A stretch of DNA of 64,000 bases from Dyella sp. M7H15-1. GTDB taxonomy: Bacteria; Pseudomonadota; Gammaproteobacteria; Xanthomonadales; Rhodanobacteraceae. Below the pieces are notes generated by a model. The model did not search any database. It saw nothing but the letters and a program-made list of their open reading frames with translations, and was not told the origin of the DNA. The stretch is from the NCBI RefSeq assembly GCF_004114615.1, contig NZ_CP035300.1:2108001-2172000 (forward strand), read 5' to 3'. Of this stretch, positions 55,490 through 64,000 are shown in pieces; position 1 is the first letter of the stretch; every line of letters begins with the position of its first letter. Made by a program: the position numbers and the translations under genes.

Positions 55490-57523
55490 TCACCGCGCCG
55501 CCCGTTCCCGCAACTGATGGATCTGATCGCGCAGACGCGCAGCCTCCTCGAATTCCAGATTTTCTGCATGCTTGCGCATATCGGCCTCCAGCCGCTTGAT
55601 CATGGCCGAAGCCTGATCGGCACTGAGTCTGGCGTAATCGGCGGCTTCCTCGGCCACGGCCAGGGCCGCACGGCCGCGAGTGGATTTGCCCCGGCCACGG
55701 CCAGTGACTTCGCTGCGGGCACCTTCCATGATGTCGGCGATCCGCCGCACCACCGATTTCGGGGTGATGCCGTGGGTTTCATTCCAGGCTTGTTGCTTCT
55801 CGCGGCGACGCTGGGTTTCCTCCATCGCCGCCTTCATCGAGCGGGTCATTTCATCCGCGTAGAGAATCGCTTTGCCACGCACATGACGAGCGGCACGACC
55901 GATGGTTTGAATGAGCGAGCCGGTGGAACGCAGGAAGCCTTCCTTGTCGGCGTCAAGGATGGCAACCAGCGAGACTTCAGGCATGTCCAAACCCTCGCGC
56001 AACAGGTTGATGCCAACCAGCACGTCGAATTCGCCCAGGCGCAGATCGCGGATGATTTCCACGCGTTCGACGGTTTCGATGTCCGAGTGCAGGTAGCGCA
56101 CTTTCACATCGTGCTCGCTGAGGTATTCGGTGAGGTTTTCCGCCATGCGCTTGGTGAGCGTGGTAACCAACACGCGGTCGCCCATCGCAACGCGTTTTTT
56201 CGCTTCGCCGAGCAGATCGTCGACCTGGGTGCGCACCGGACGCACTTCCACTTCCGGATCGATCAGTCCGGTGGGACGCACCACCAGCTCGATCACGGCA
56301 TCACCGGATTTTTCCATCTCGTACTTGCTCGGCGTGGCAGAGACGAAAATGGTGCGTGGTATGCGTCGCTCGAATTCCTCGAAACGCAGTGGCCGGTTAT
56401 CCATCGCAGACGGCAGGCGGAAACCGAATTCGACCAAGGTTTCCTTGCGTGAGCGATCGCCTTTGTACATGGCGCCGAGCTGCGGCATGGTGACGTGGGA
56501 TTCGTCTATCACCAGCAGCGCATCGGCCGGCAGGTAATCGAACAGGGTCGGCGGCGGCTCGCCCGGCGCGCGGCGCGTGAGGTGACGCGAGTAATTTTCG
56601 ATGCCCTGGCAATAGCCGACTTCGGCCATCATTTCCACGTCGAAGCGGGTGCGCTGATCCAAGCGCTGCGCCTCGACCAGACGGTTTTCCTTGTAGAGAT
56701 ATTCCAGGCGATCTTTCAGTTCTTCCTTGATCGTATCGATCGCATTGAGAACACTTTCGCGTGTGCTGGCGTAATGGGTCCTCGGATAGACGGTGTAGCG
56801 CGGCACCTTGCGGATGGTTTCACCGGTCAGCGGATCGAACAACGCGAGATTTTCCACTTCACCATCGAACAACTCGATGCGCAATGCTTCGGCTTCCGAT
56901 TCGGCCGGGAACACGTCGATGATTTCGCCGCGCACGCGGTAGCTGCCGCGGCGCAGTTCCATTTCGTTGCGGGTGTACTGCAGTTCGGTCAGTTGGCGGA
57001 TCAGTGCACGCTGGTCGATGCGCTCGCCACGCGCCAGGATCAAGCGCAGCGAAAGATAATCCTCCGGGTCGCCCAGACCGTAGATGGCCGACACCGTGGC
57101 AACAATCAGCGCATCCTTGCGCGACAGCAGCGCCTTGGTCGCGGCGAGTCGCATCTGCTCGATGTGATCGTTGATCGAGGCGTCTTTCTCGATATAGGTA
57201 TCGGACGCGACGACATAGGCTTCCGGCTGGTAGTAGTCGTAATAGCTGACGAAGTATTCCACCGCATTACGCGGAAAGAACTCCTTGAATTCGCCATACA
57301 ACTGTGCCGCCAGGGTCTTGTTCGGCGCCAACACAATGGTAGGGCGCTGCACCTTCTCAATCATGTTGGCGATGGTGAAAGTCTTGCCCGAACCGGTGAC
57401 ACCGAGCAGGGTTTGCGCGGCCAGTCCCGCATCGAAGCCTTCGACGAGACGCTTGATGGCCTCGGGCTGGTCACCGGAGGGTTGGTAGTCGGAGACGAGT
57501 TCGAAGCGGTCGCGGTCGGTCAT
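55490..57523 (-). CDS. uvrB: Excinuclease ABC subunit B
   Basis: A 677-residue nucleotide-excision-repair helicase that loads onto damage with UvrA and recruits UvrC. Walker [11 protein letters not shown] (about 42-51), damage-probing beta-hairpin [12 protein letters not shown], helicase motifs [23 protein letters not shown] and QTIGRAARH, and the C-terminal UvrC-binding coiled coil ([20 protein letters not shown]; landmark) are all intact. Confidence 0.98.
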   Translation of the reverse strand: MTDRDRFELVSDYQPSGDQPEAIKRLVEGFDAGLAAQTLLGVTGSGKTFTIANMIEKVQRPTIVLAPNKTLAAQLYGEFKEFFPRNAVEYFVSYYDYYQPEAYVVASDTYIEKDASINDHIEQMRLAATKALLSRKDALIVATVSAIYGLGDPEDYLSLRLILARGERIDQRALIRQLTELQYTRNEMELRRGSYRVRGEIIDVFPAESEAEALRIELFDGEVENLALFDPLTGETIRKVPRYTVYPRTHYASTRESVLNAIDTIKEELKDRLEYLYKENRLVEAQRLDQRTRFDVEMMAEVGYCQGIENYSRHLTRRAPGEPPPTLFDYLPADALLVIDESHVTMPQLGAMYKGDRSRKETLVEFGFRLPSAMDNRPLRFEEFERRIPRTIFVSATPSKYEMEKSGDAVIELVVRPTGLIDPEVEVRPVRTQVDDLLGEAKKRVAMGDRVLVTTLTKRMAENLTEYLSEHDVKVRYLHSDIETVERVEIIRDLRLGEFDVLVGINLLREGLDMPEVSLVAILDADKEGFLRSTGSLIQTIGRAARHVRGKAILYADEMTRSMKAAMEETQRRREKQQAWNETHGITPKSVVRRIADIMEGARSEVTGRGRGKSTRGRAALAVAEEAADYARLSADQASAMIKRLEADMRKHAENLEFEEAARLRDQIHQLRERAAR

Positions 57524-57555
57524 AGGCTTACTCTGCGGGCGCGGAGGGGCATTTT

Positions 57556-57586
57556 AAATACTGGATGCTGACAGGAGCTGTCAGCA
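57556..57586 (-). promoter_or_regulatory. Possible uvrB promoter with overlapping dyad
   Basis: TGCTGACAG-GAG-CTGTCAGCA (57566-57586) is a perfect 9-bp dyad. On the minus strand CTGACA in it could serve as -35, 18 bases from TATTTA. Position suits a repressor such as LexA, but spacing is not the E. coli CTG-N10-CAG box nor the known xanthomonad LexA box. Confidence 0.35.
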
Positions 57587-57643
57587 AGGGCTCACCCGGC
57601 TGGTGGCCAGTGATGACTGGCATCCGGAGAATGGCGGTCTAGC

Positions 57644-58186
57644 ATGGCCCGTATGACGTTAAAGAAGGGCTTTGGACTGATCGAACAGATCGTGGCACTG
57701 GTCGTGCTTGCAGTGCTCACGGCCATCGCCATTCCGGCCTTTCACGACCTCGTTGGCCGGCATGAACTGCACGTAGCGCAAACCGACTACATCGCCGCGC
57801 TTCAGCACGCGCACGATCTGGCCGTGAATGATCAGATGCGCATTGTTTTTTGCCCGAGCAGCAATGCGCTTACCTGCAATAACGACAGCGTATGGATCAG
57901 CGGCTGGTTGATCGGTCGCGATCCGCAGAACAACGGGCAACCCGATGGGGTGCCGCTATACGCAGGCGGCAGATATTCCAGCAGACTCAACATAGTAGGG
58001 AGCGACAGCAAGAAGAGTATCCGCTTCCAACCGGATGGTACCGTGGGCAGCAGCAATCAGACGCTGACAATCTGTCTGCGCAACGATGCATCGCAGGCGC
58101 TGAGTGTAGTGATCGCACGGCGTGGACGTGTGCGCGGCGAAGTGGCGACAGCGGCTAATGCGGAAAAATGTGTCGGCGTTGATTAA
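57644..58186 (+). CDS. fimT: Orphan GspH/FimT-like pseudopilin
   Basis: A 180-residue prepilin with a short leader KKG|FGLIEQIVALVVLAVLTA (Glu5 present) and GspH-type head with a likely disulfide (CPSSNALTC). It resembles FimT, a minor pilin linked to DNA uptake in competent gammaproteobacteria. It is separate from the pilus operon 40 kb away and divergent from uvrB. Confidence 0.83.
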   Translation: MARMTLKKGFGLIEQIVALVVLAVLTAIAIPAFHDLVGRHELHVAQTDYIAALQHAHDLAVNDQMRIVFCPSSNALTCNNDSVWISGWLIGRDPQNNGQPDGVPLYAGGRYSSRLNIVGSDSKKSIRFQPDGTVGSSNQTLTICLRNDASQALSVVIARRGRVRGEVATAANAEKCVGVD

Positions 58187-58188
58187 AA

Positions 58189-58416
58189 GCATCCGATTAC
58201 ACACATCCGAAACATCAGATGAGTGATCCCTCTCCCTCCGGGAGAGGGTGTCGGCAGGCGGGTGAGGGTCCGGACGAAGCGAGCGATTCAGTTCTCGCAC
58301 AAGTCTTTGTTTTCGCGCCCTGGCCGCACCCTCACCCCAACCCTCTCCCGGAGGGAGAGGGGCTCACGCCCACTCATCCAGCCTGACATCGAAAAAAGAT
58401 GTGTGTGATCGGATGC
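58189..58416. repeat. 228-bp nested palindrome downstream of fimT
   Basis: Outer arms GCATCCGATTACACACATC (58189-58207) and its complement (58398-58416) pair with one mismatch. Inside, two copies of the hairpin CCCTCTCCCTCCGGGAGAGG (58228-58247 and, inverted, 58341-58361) and inverted GTGAGGGT/ACCCTCAC words make a second layer. The inner part is like the GGGAGAGGG repeats widely dispersed in gammaproteobacteria. No gene lies in 58187-58550. Confidence 0.75.
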
Positions 58417-58550
58417 CCATGGGTCCGGGCACTATTCATTTTTTGCAAGGCCCTTCACCGCTTCCATTATCAGAATGAAATAACCAAGGCGATGATCGAG
58501 ATATTTGACATGAACGGTCGCGCCAGCACGACCGACGTCAAACTAACCAC

Positions 58551-58892
58551 TCAACCAATTGGCCATTTGAAATCTACGAGCGTATCGTTGTAATCGTTAT
58601 CGGTTCCATCTTCAGCGCCAACCGTGATGAAATTTGTGTCACTCGCGATCATTGATCGCGCCATCTGCATATCACATGGCTTTCCATTGGCAGTGACCGT
58701 AACCTTGATTTTTCCGCTCCCGGAGTTCAGGGTCTGATCGCCTATCAACTTGTAAATGCCTGACCCGGTGAATTGGGCCTTTTGACTGCCGTCCACATAG
58801 ATGGTCGCCAATTGATTGCCTGACGAACAGGCATGCGCAGTCACACCAAACTGGGTATTCGGCGGAATGCTGAATTCATATTGCTGAGGCAT
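58551..58892 (-). CDS. LecB (PA-IIL)-type calcium-dependent fucose-binding lectin
   Basis: A 113-residue soluble lectin aligning end to end with Pseudomonas LecB. FSIPPNTQFGVTA opens it, and the calcium loop EDGTDNDYND with the C-terminal KWPIG (terminal Gly carboxylate binds calcium in the partner subunit) is kept. The sugar-specificity loop is SSG (22-24), as in fucose-preferring PA-IIL; residue 21 is Cys rather than Asn. LecB lectins are tetrameric and bind fucose or mannose on hosts or in biofilm. There is no signal peptide, as in LecB. AAGGAG lies 8 bases ahead of ATG. Confidence 0.93.
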   Translation of the reverse strand: MPQQYEFSIPPNTQFGVTAHACSSGNQLATIYVDGSQKAQFTGSGIYKLIGDQTLNSGSGKIKVTVTANGKPCDMQMARSMIASDTNFITVGAEDGTDNDYNDTLVDFKWPIG

Positions 58893-59361
58893 GGCTCAAT
58901 CTCCTTAAAGTTAGCGTCATCTGCCCTTCTCCACGGACTCAAACTCTCCACACTCGCCCGCGAAAAACCCTGCAGAAAAGGGCCATCGCAGTTGCCGATT
59001 TGATGCTGCACTGCGGGGATATTTAGTGTATGGATCTATTCGTCTAGCGGTGGTGACGAATCTGTTTGCGCACTTTTCACGAAACAGGCATGCCTAGTCA
59101 CTTGCGCGGAAGGAAGTTCCTCTAGCTGCCAAGCTCGATTTAGAGATGCTCTGATTTATTTGTATTACACGTCTGCAAGACGGACATATCCTGTCAATGG
59201 CAACATCGCGCGCCGTACCATCCACACCTTCGATAGCGCAAACAGTGTCAGTACCTGCGCGGTGTTCTTGATCCATCCCTTCCCCTTTTTCGCCGCTACC
59301 GGCAGGCGACACACCCACCTCGATAAGGCAGAATGGATGCATCCACGGCATCGTTCCCGCC
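58893..59361. other. Intergenic region between lectin and FUSC transporter genes
   Basis: No gene is supported in these 469 bases. At 59145-59163 GATGCTCTGATTTATTTGT matches the terminus of the long-stem element at 63789 in its first 11 bases and partly after, so it may be a decayed end. Otherwise only promoter space is seen. Confidence 0.4.
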
Positions 59362-61482
59362 ATGTCCACCCAACCCTATTCGCTACGCGCCAGCGTGCTG
59401 CAAAGCCTCACCGCAACCAAGCGTCCGGATGTGCCGCTGTGGGTGGTGATACGCAATACCACAGCCGTGGTGTTGCCCCTGGCGATCGGCATGCTCACCG
59501 AGCATCCCGAAGCCGGGCTGGCGGTTGCCGCCGGCGCACTGAACACCATGTTCTCCGACCAGCCCGGCCCTTATCGCCAGCGGCTATGGCAGCTTTTCCT
59601 CGCATCACTGGCAGCAGGGCTTGCCTCGTTGTGCGGATTCTTGATCGGTGGAGATCTGATTCCGATCACCCTAGCTACGGCGGCCTTCGGTTTCTTCGGC
59701 GGTTTGCTGGTGATGTTTGGTACCGACATCGCGCGCGTGGGTATGACCAGCATGATCTTGCTGGTCGTGACTGCGGCATCCCCATCCTCGTTTCATGAAG
59801 CGCTGACCGGCGCGGCGCTGATCTTCACGGGTGGTTTGTTGCTGGCCTTGTTCTCGGTTGCCGCATGGCCATTGCAACGTTATCGCCCGGAACGTTACGC
59901 ATTGGCCACCGTTTATCGCGGCCTGGCTACTTTCGCCAAAGAACCTTCGCAGGATGATGGCGACGTACCAGCATTGACCGACGCCATGACTACGCTGCAA
60001 CAGACCTTGCTCGGCCGGCATCACGCACGCGGCCGTGCGATGGAAGCCTTTGCCGTGTTGCTGGAACTGGCCGAACGCATCCGGCTTGAACTCATTGCGA
60101 TGACCGACATGCATGGCGCTACCCACATCATCGCGATGTTCCGCGCCGATGCCGCACGCGTGCTGGTCGCGATTGCCGAAGCACTGGAAGCCGGCGAGTC
60201 ACCTGAACAAGCAGCGCGCGCCTTGCAGACACTGCAAACCAGCGAGCGCGCCCTGCTCGACCATCACACGCGCAACGACAGTGTCGCCACGCATATCCAT
60301 GCCCTGTCCGGACAGTTGGCCGCGGCGGTGCGCAATGCGAACTGGGCCGGTTCGCGCGGTGAAATACGCGCCGCCGCGGCAGAAACACGTTTGCCCAGTG
60401 CACTGCGCGGCAACTCGGCACTCGGCGCCTTGCGCGCCAACCTCACCACGCATTCGATGGCTTTCCGCCACGCGATGCGCTGCGCGGTATGTCTGAGCAT
60501 GGCGCTGCTTGTTTCACGCATCTGGCAACTGCCGCACGGCTATTGGTTGCCCATGACCACCGCCATCGTGCTGCGCCCGGATTTTGCCGCCACCTTCAAC
60601 TTCGGCTTGCTACGCGTACTGGGCACCATCCTCGGCCTGGTGATAACGACGACACTGCTGCGCGTCACGCCGCATGATGTCTGGACGCATCTGGCCTTGA
60701 TGGCTGTGTTGTGCATGGCATTTCGCTATCTCGCCACTGCACACTACGGTATCGCCGTGGCGGCACTGACTGGCACGGTCGTGATTTTCCTTTCCTTCGA
60801 GGGTGTGAACTCCGACACCGCCATGCTGGACCGTGTGCTCAACACGGCACTTGGCAGCGGCATGGCTCTGCTTGCCTACGTGATATGGCCTACGTGGGAA
60901 CGCCGGCGCGCACGCGCCGCACTGTCCGTCATGCTGGAAGCCTACGCCGGATACCTGCATGCACTGGCCCAACCGGAACGTCGCGACAGCCATCGCGAAA
61001 CTCGCACCGGCGCGCGCACCGCACGCACCAACGCCCAGGCATCACTCGATCGCATGGCGGCTGAACCGGGCACGCCGCTGTCATTACTGGAGCTGGCCAA
61101 CGCGCTGTTCCTCAACGGCAACCGGTTGGCGCGTACCGCAATGACCCTTGAAGCCTTGCTGCACGATTGCGACAACCTGCCCGAACAGGCGGAAGTCACC
61201 CACTTCGTCGATCGATCCGCTGCGCAGCTGCGCGCCCTGGCCGTTGCTCTGCGTGACAACCAGTTGCCGCCACCCGCACCGGAGCTGCGCCAGCTTCAGC
61301 GCAGCCTTTCCACGTTGCTGACGATGGCCGATGACAAGCCGCGTGCGGAGCAACTAGTGCGCATCAGTGATCGACTGGCCGACAACATCAACACGCTTGC
61401 CTATGTGGTGGGACGCGGGCCGCAGGAAGCGGCTGCGGCGCGGGGTAGCAAGCACGTGCATCCGTGCCCCCCTCAGGGGTGA
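59362..61482 (+). CDS. FUSC-family inner-membrane transporter (YccS/AaeB-like)
   Basis: A 706-residue membrane protein with two clusters of helices (about 28-175 and 380-530) separated and followed by cytoplasmic helical domains, the two-block plan of the FUSC family. YccS and AaeB relatives export aromatic acids or fusaric acid. PHGYWLPMTTAIVLRPDF in the second block is the family's conserved segment. There is no adjoining membrane-fusion protein gene, so substrate is unknown. Confidence 0.85.
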   Translation: MSTQPYSLRASVLQSLTATKRPDVPLWVVIRNTTAVVLPLAIGMLTEHPEAGLAVAAGALNTMFSDQPGPYRQRLWQLFLASLAAGLASLCGFLIGGDLIPITLATAAFGFFGGLLVMFGTDIARVGMTSMILLVVTAASPSSFHEALTGAALIFTGGLLLALFSVAAWPLQRYRPERYALATVYRGLATFAKEPSQDDGDVPALTDAMTTLQQTLLGRHHARGRAMEAFAVLLELAERIRLELIAMTDMHGATHIIAMFRADAARVLVAIAEALEAGESPEQAARALQTLQTSERALLDHHTRNDSVATHIHALSGQLAAAVRNANWAGSRGEIRAAAAETRLPSALRGNSALGALRANLTTHSMAFRHAMRCAVCLSMALLVSRIWQLPHGYWLPMTTAIVLRPDFAATFNFGLLRVLGTILGLVITTTLLRVTPHDVWTHLALMAVLCMAFRYLATAHYGIAVAALTGTVVIFLSFEGVNSDTAMLDRVLNTALGSGMALLAYVIWPTWERRRARAALSVMLEAYAGYLHALAQPERRDSHRETRTGARTARTNAQASLDRMAAEPGTPLSLLELANALFLNGNRLARTAMTLEALLHDCDNLPEQAEVTHFVDRSAAQLRALAVALRDNQLPPPAPELRQLQRSLSTLLTMADDKPRAEQLVRISDRLADNINTLAYVVGRGPQEAAAARGSKHVHPCPPQG

Positions 61483-61562
61483 GCGCAGCGAATCATCCCA
61501 TGTCTTCGATGCACTAAAGGCACGGGACGAATCAGGATGAGTGCGTGTTTCATGGCAACCTA

Positions 61563-61598
61563 CAAAAGCAGAAAGGGCCGTGTTACCACAGCCCTTTC
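61563..61598 (-). terminator. Rho-independent terminator after sucD
   Basis: On the minus strand AAAGGGCTGTG pairs with CACGGCCCTTT, followed by CTGCTTTTG. It lies 24 bases past the sucD stop. Confidence 0.75.
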
Positions 61599-61621
61599 CA
61601 TGATCACTGCAACGCAGCCGA

Positions 61622-62497
61622 TTACTTCTTCAACAAACCAGACAGCGTCTTGCCGAGATCCGCCGGCGACTTCACCGTGGTGACGCCTGCCTTCTCCAGC
61701 GCCGCGAACTTGGCCGCGGCCGTGCCCTTGCCGCCAGAGATGATCGCACCGGCGTGACCCATGCGCTTGCCGGCCGGAGCCGAGGCGCCGGCGATGAAGG
61801 AGACCACCGGCTTCTTGACGTATTCGCCGATGAATTCAGCGGCTTCTTCTTCGGCGCTGCCGCCGATTTCGCCGACCATGATGATGCCTTCGGTCTGCGG
61901 ATCGTCCTGGAACAGCTTCAGGCAGTCGATGAAGTTCAGGCCGTTGATCGGGTCGCCGCCGATGCCGATGCAGGTGGACTGGCCCAGGCCTTCGTGGGTG
62001 GTCTGGAACACGGCTTCATAGGTCAGCGTGCCGGAGCGCGACACGATGCCGACCTTGCCCGGCTTGTGGATGTGACCGGGCATGATGCCGATCTTGCATT
62101 CGCCCGGGGTGATGATGCCGGGGCAGTTCGGGCCGATCAGCACGGTTTCCGGATGCTGCGCCAGCACGTTCTTCACGCGCAGCATGTCGAGCACCGGGAT
62201 GCCTTCGGTGATGGTGACGATCACGCGCACGCCCGCGTCGATCGCTTCGAGGATCGAATCGGCAGCGAACGGCGGCGGCACGAAGATCACCGATGCGTCG
62301 GCGCCGGTGCCTTCGACGGCTTCGGCCACGCTGTTGAAGACCGGCAGACCGATATGCTCGGTGCCGCCCTTGCCCGGGGTGACGCCACCGACCACCTTGG
62401 TGCCGTAGTCGATCGCCTGTTCGGCGTGGAAGGTGCCCTGCTGGCCGGTGAAGCCCTGCACGATCACCTTGGTGTTCTTGTTGACCAAAACGCTCAT
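61622..62497 (-). CDS. sucD: Succinyl-CoA ligase alpha subunit
   Basis: A 291-residue TCA-cycle subunit that binds CoA and carries the phospho-histidine. CoA site [26 protein letters not shown], and active-site [13 protein letters not shown] with the phosphorylated His are present. It follows sucC by 14 bases. Confidence 0.98.
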   Translation of the reverse strand: MSVLVNKNTKVIVQGFTGQQGTFHAEQAIDYGTKVVGGVTPGKGGTEHIGLPVFNSVAEAVEGTGADASVIFVPPPFAADSILEAIDAGVRVIVTITEGIPVLDMLRVKNVLAQHPETVLIGPNCPGIITPGECKIGIMPGHIHKPGKVGIVSRSGTLTYEAVFQTTHEGLGQSTCIGIGGDPINGLNFIDCLKLFQDDPQTEGIIMVGEIGGSAEEEAAEFIGEYVKKPVVSFIAGASAPAGKRMGHAGAIISGGKGTAAAKFAALEKAGVTTVKSPADLGKTLSGLLKK

Positions 62498-62511
62498 GGT
62501 TTACTCGCTCC

Positions 62512-63672
62512 TCACTTCGCGGCGGCCACGGCTTTCTTCGCCGCGTCGTTGAGATCGTCAGCCGGCGTAATGGCCAGGCCGGAGTTGGCCAGCAGCTCGC
62601 GGCCCTTCTCGACGTTGGTGCCCTGCAGGCGCACCACCACCGGAATCTTCAGGCCCACTTCCTTCACTGCGGCGATGATGCCCTCGGCGATCATGTCGCA
62701 GCGGACGATGCCGCCGAAGATGTTGACCAGGATGGCCTTCACCTTGTCGGAAGAGGTGATGAGCTTGAATGCCTCGGTCACGCGTTCCTTGGTGGCGCCG
62801 CCGCCGACGTCGAGGAAGTTGGCCGGCTCGCCGCCCGCCAGCTTGATCACGTCCATGGTGGCCATGGCCAGGCCCGCGCCGTTGACCATGCAGCCGATGT
62901 TGCCGTCCATGGTCACGTAGTTGAGGTTGTGCTGCACGGCCGCCGCTTCGGCGGCGTCTTCCTGGGTGAGGTCGCGCATCTTGGCCAGGTCCGCATGACG
63001 GAACTCGGCGTTGTCGTCGGAATTGACCTTGCCGTCGAGCGCGGCGAGGTTGCCGTCTTCGAGAATGGCGAGCGGGTTCAGCTCGACCAGCGACAGGTCT
63101 TTCTCGTTGAACAGCTTGTACAAGCCCAGCATGATCTTGGTGAGCTGGGTGACCTGCTTGGGGTTCAGGTCCATCGCGAAGCCGAGTTGGCGGCACTGGT
63201 ACGGCTGCAGACCTTCGACGAAATCCACCACGATGGTGTGGATATCATCCGGCGTTTCTTTGGCAACCTGCTCGATGTCCACGCCACCGTGTTTGGAGGC
63301 GATGAAGGTGACGGCCTTGCTGTCGCGGTCGACCAGGATCGACAGGTACAGCTCTTTAGCGATATTGGTGGCATCGGTCACCAGCACCAGATTCACCGGC
63401 AGCGCACGGCCAGCCGACTGGTAGGTTTCCATGTTTTTGCCCAGCATGCCCTTGGCGGCGGCATGGACATCGTCCAGGCTCTTGCAGAACTTGACGCCAC
63501 CGGCCTTGCCGCGGCCACCTGCGTGGATCTGGGCCTTGACCATCCATTGCGAACCGCCAAGGTGCTTGGCGGCGTCGACAGCGGCGTCGGGGGAGTTGGC
63601 GACTTTGCCCGGCGGCACGGCGATGCCGTAATGCGCGAACAGCTCTTTGGCCTGGTACTCGTGGAAATTCAT
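62512..63672 (-). CDS. sucC: Succinyl-CoA ligase beta subunit
   Basis: A 386-residue ATP-grasp subunit making ATP or GTP from succinyl-CoA with SucD. It opens [17 protein letters not shown], has [17 protein letters not shown] for nucleotide binding, ELNPLAIL for magnesium, and [14 protein letters not shown] with [10 protein letters not shown] near the C-terminus. The long-stem element lies 117 bases upstream of its ATG. Confidence 0.98.
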   Translation of the reverse strand: MNFHEYQAKELFAHYGIAVPPGKVANSPDAAVDAAKHLGGSQWMVKAQIHAGGRGKAGGVKFCKSLDDVHAAAKGMLGKNMETYQSAGRALPVNLVLVTDATNIAKELYLSILVDRDSKAVTFIASKHGGVDIEQVAKETPDDIHTIVVDFVEGLQPYQCRQLGFAMDLNPKQVTQLTKIMLGLYKLFNEKDLSLVELNPLAILEDGNLAALDGKVNSDDNAEFRHADLAKMRDLTQEDAAEAAAVQHNLNYVTMDGNIGCMVNGAGLAMATMDVIKLAGGEPANFLDVGGGATKERVTEAFKLITSSDKVKAILVNIFGGIVRCDMIAEGIIAAVKEVGLKIPVVVRLQGTNVEKGRELLANSGLAITPADDLNDAAKKAVAAAK

Positions 63673-63788
63673 TCGATACCTCGAGTGAATGGGGAAGAAT
63701 CGAGCCTATACGGTAGCCACAGCACAGGCTTGGGAGGGCGGACGGCGGTGAAACGGCACTGCCGGCGTGCAGTGCGCTGAAGCCATGG

Positions 63789-63954
63789 GGGATGCTCTGA
63801 TCAATTTTTTGTGGGTGCCACCGCTGCTGTCCGATTGCAGACCACAGGACCATCGGCGAAGGCAGGCTGGCTGGCTGGCTGTCGAGACGATAGTCCGAAG
63901 GCATGCAGTCGGACAGCAGCGGTGGCACCCACAAAAAATTGATCAGAGCATCCC
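63789..63954. mobile_element. Long-stem hairpin element (MITE-like), copy 2, upstream of sucC
   Basis: Arms at 63789-63834 and 63909-63954 form a perfect 46-bp inverted repeat (ends GGGATGCTCTGATCAATTTT) around a 74-base loop. The loop, read on the minus strand, shares CCTTCGG, CGTCTCGA, CAGCCAG, CCTTCGCCG and TGG-CTGC in order with copy 1 at pilV. Arms share only CTGA-AA and CACC...CTGTCCG with copy 1. Its place ahead of sucC means it could alter the operon's leader or promoter. Nothing else is seen from 63955 to 64000. Confidence 0.75.
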
Positions 63955-64000
63955 TCGCATGGCGAAAACCGCGCAATACGGCTAGGTATTTTCGCGGAAG

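Noticed and set aside
61754-62920. 388-codon plus-strand open frame over sucD/sucC
   Set aside because: Shadow of the conserved sucCD genes; no signal, motif or ribosome site.

Overview
The window looks like a chromosomal segment of a GC-rich gammaproteobacterium of the Xanthomonadales, most likely Rhodanobacteraceae (Dyella, Rhodanobacter or Luteibacter type). This is inferred from protein style (a type IV minor-pilin operon with lectin-headed PilY1, LptFG next to PepA and HolC, a PiuC-linked siderophore receptor) and from abundant xanthomonad-like hairpin repeats. No 16S rRNA is present to settle it.

Layout. 1-9.7 kb: end of a CnoX/YbbN-like thioredoxin-TPR protein, a Tat-exported multicopper oxidase with a secreted phosphoesterase, an M13 lipoprotein peptidase, and an iron pair (TonB receptor plus PiuC) behind a Fur-like box. 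9.9-17.4 kb: minor-pilin operon fimU-pilV-pilW-pilX-pilY1-pilE; a 170-bp long-stem hairpin element sits across the start of pilV. 17.5-24.8 kb: lptG-lptF, pepA, holC, cytochrome b561, yceI, glutaredoxin and sdaA. 24.8-29.4 kb: a broken ParA-type ATPase gene, a two-component system, a possible small RNA, and rimK with its zinc-protease-like partner. 29.4-32.1 kb: a foreign-looking insert beside tRNA-Gly(CCC), with an IS1380-like transposase scar, a streptomycete-type cholesterol oxidase and a 146-bp mini element whose ends match a third copy upstream of the oxidase.

32.3-53.5 kb is one long minus-strand flagellar block: fliE-F-G-H-I-J, fliD-S-T, fliK-L, a sigma-28 gene, motA-motB, flgM-N, a FlgJ-like muramidase, flagellin, then fliM-N-P-Q-R and flhB-A. 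Gene order and the flagellin match secondary (lateral, Flag-2/laf) systems rather than a primary polar system. Most neighbours overlap by ATGA or TGATG. Missing here are fliO, the flgA-L rod/hook genes and a lafK-type regulator. The block is peppered with palindromes placed exactly at gene edges: some provide stop codons (motB, flgJ-like), one provides a ribosome binding site (fliQ), and two duplicate gene starts in inverted orientation (flhB, fliI).

53.6-55.4 kb is a small graveyard of mobile DNA ending at tRNA-Val(GAC): a shortened antitoxin-like HTH gene, an IS66 scar, a secreted BP74-domain protein and a dead tyrosine integrase. 55.5-64 kb holds uvrB, an orphan FimT-like pseudopilin, a 228-bp palindrome, a LecB-type fucose lectin, a FUSC-family transporter and sucC-sucD. 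The last 170 bases contain a second member of the long-stem element found in pilV. Each copy has perfectly paired arms, yet the two copies' arms differ in sequence while their loops are alike; this is the most unusual structural signal in the window.
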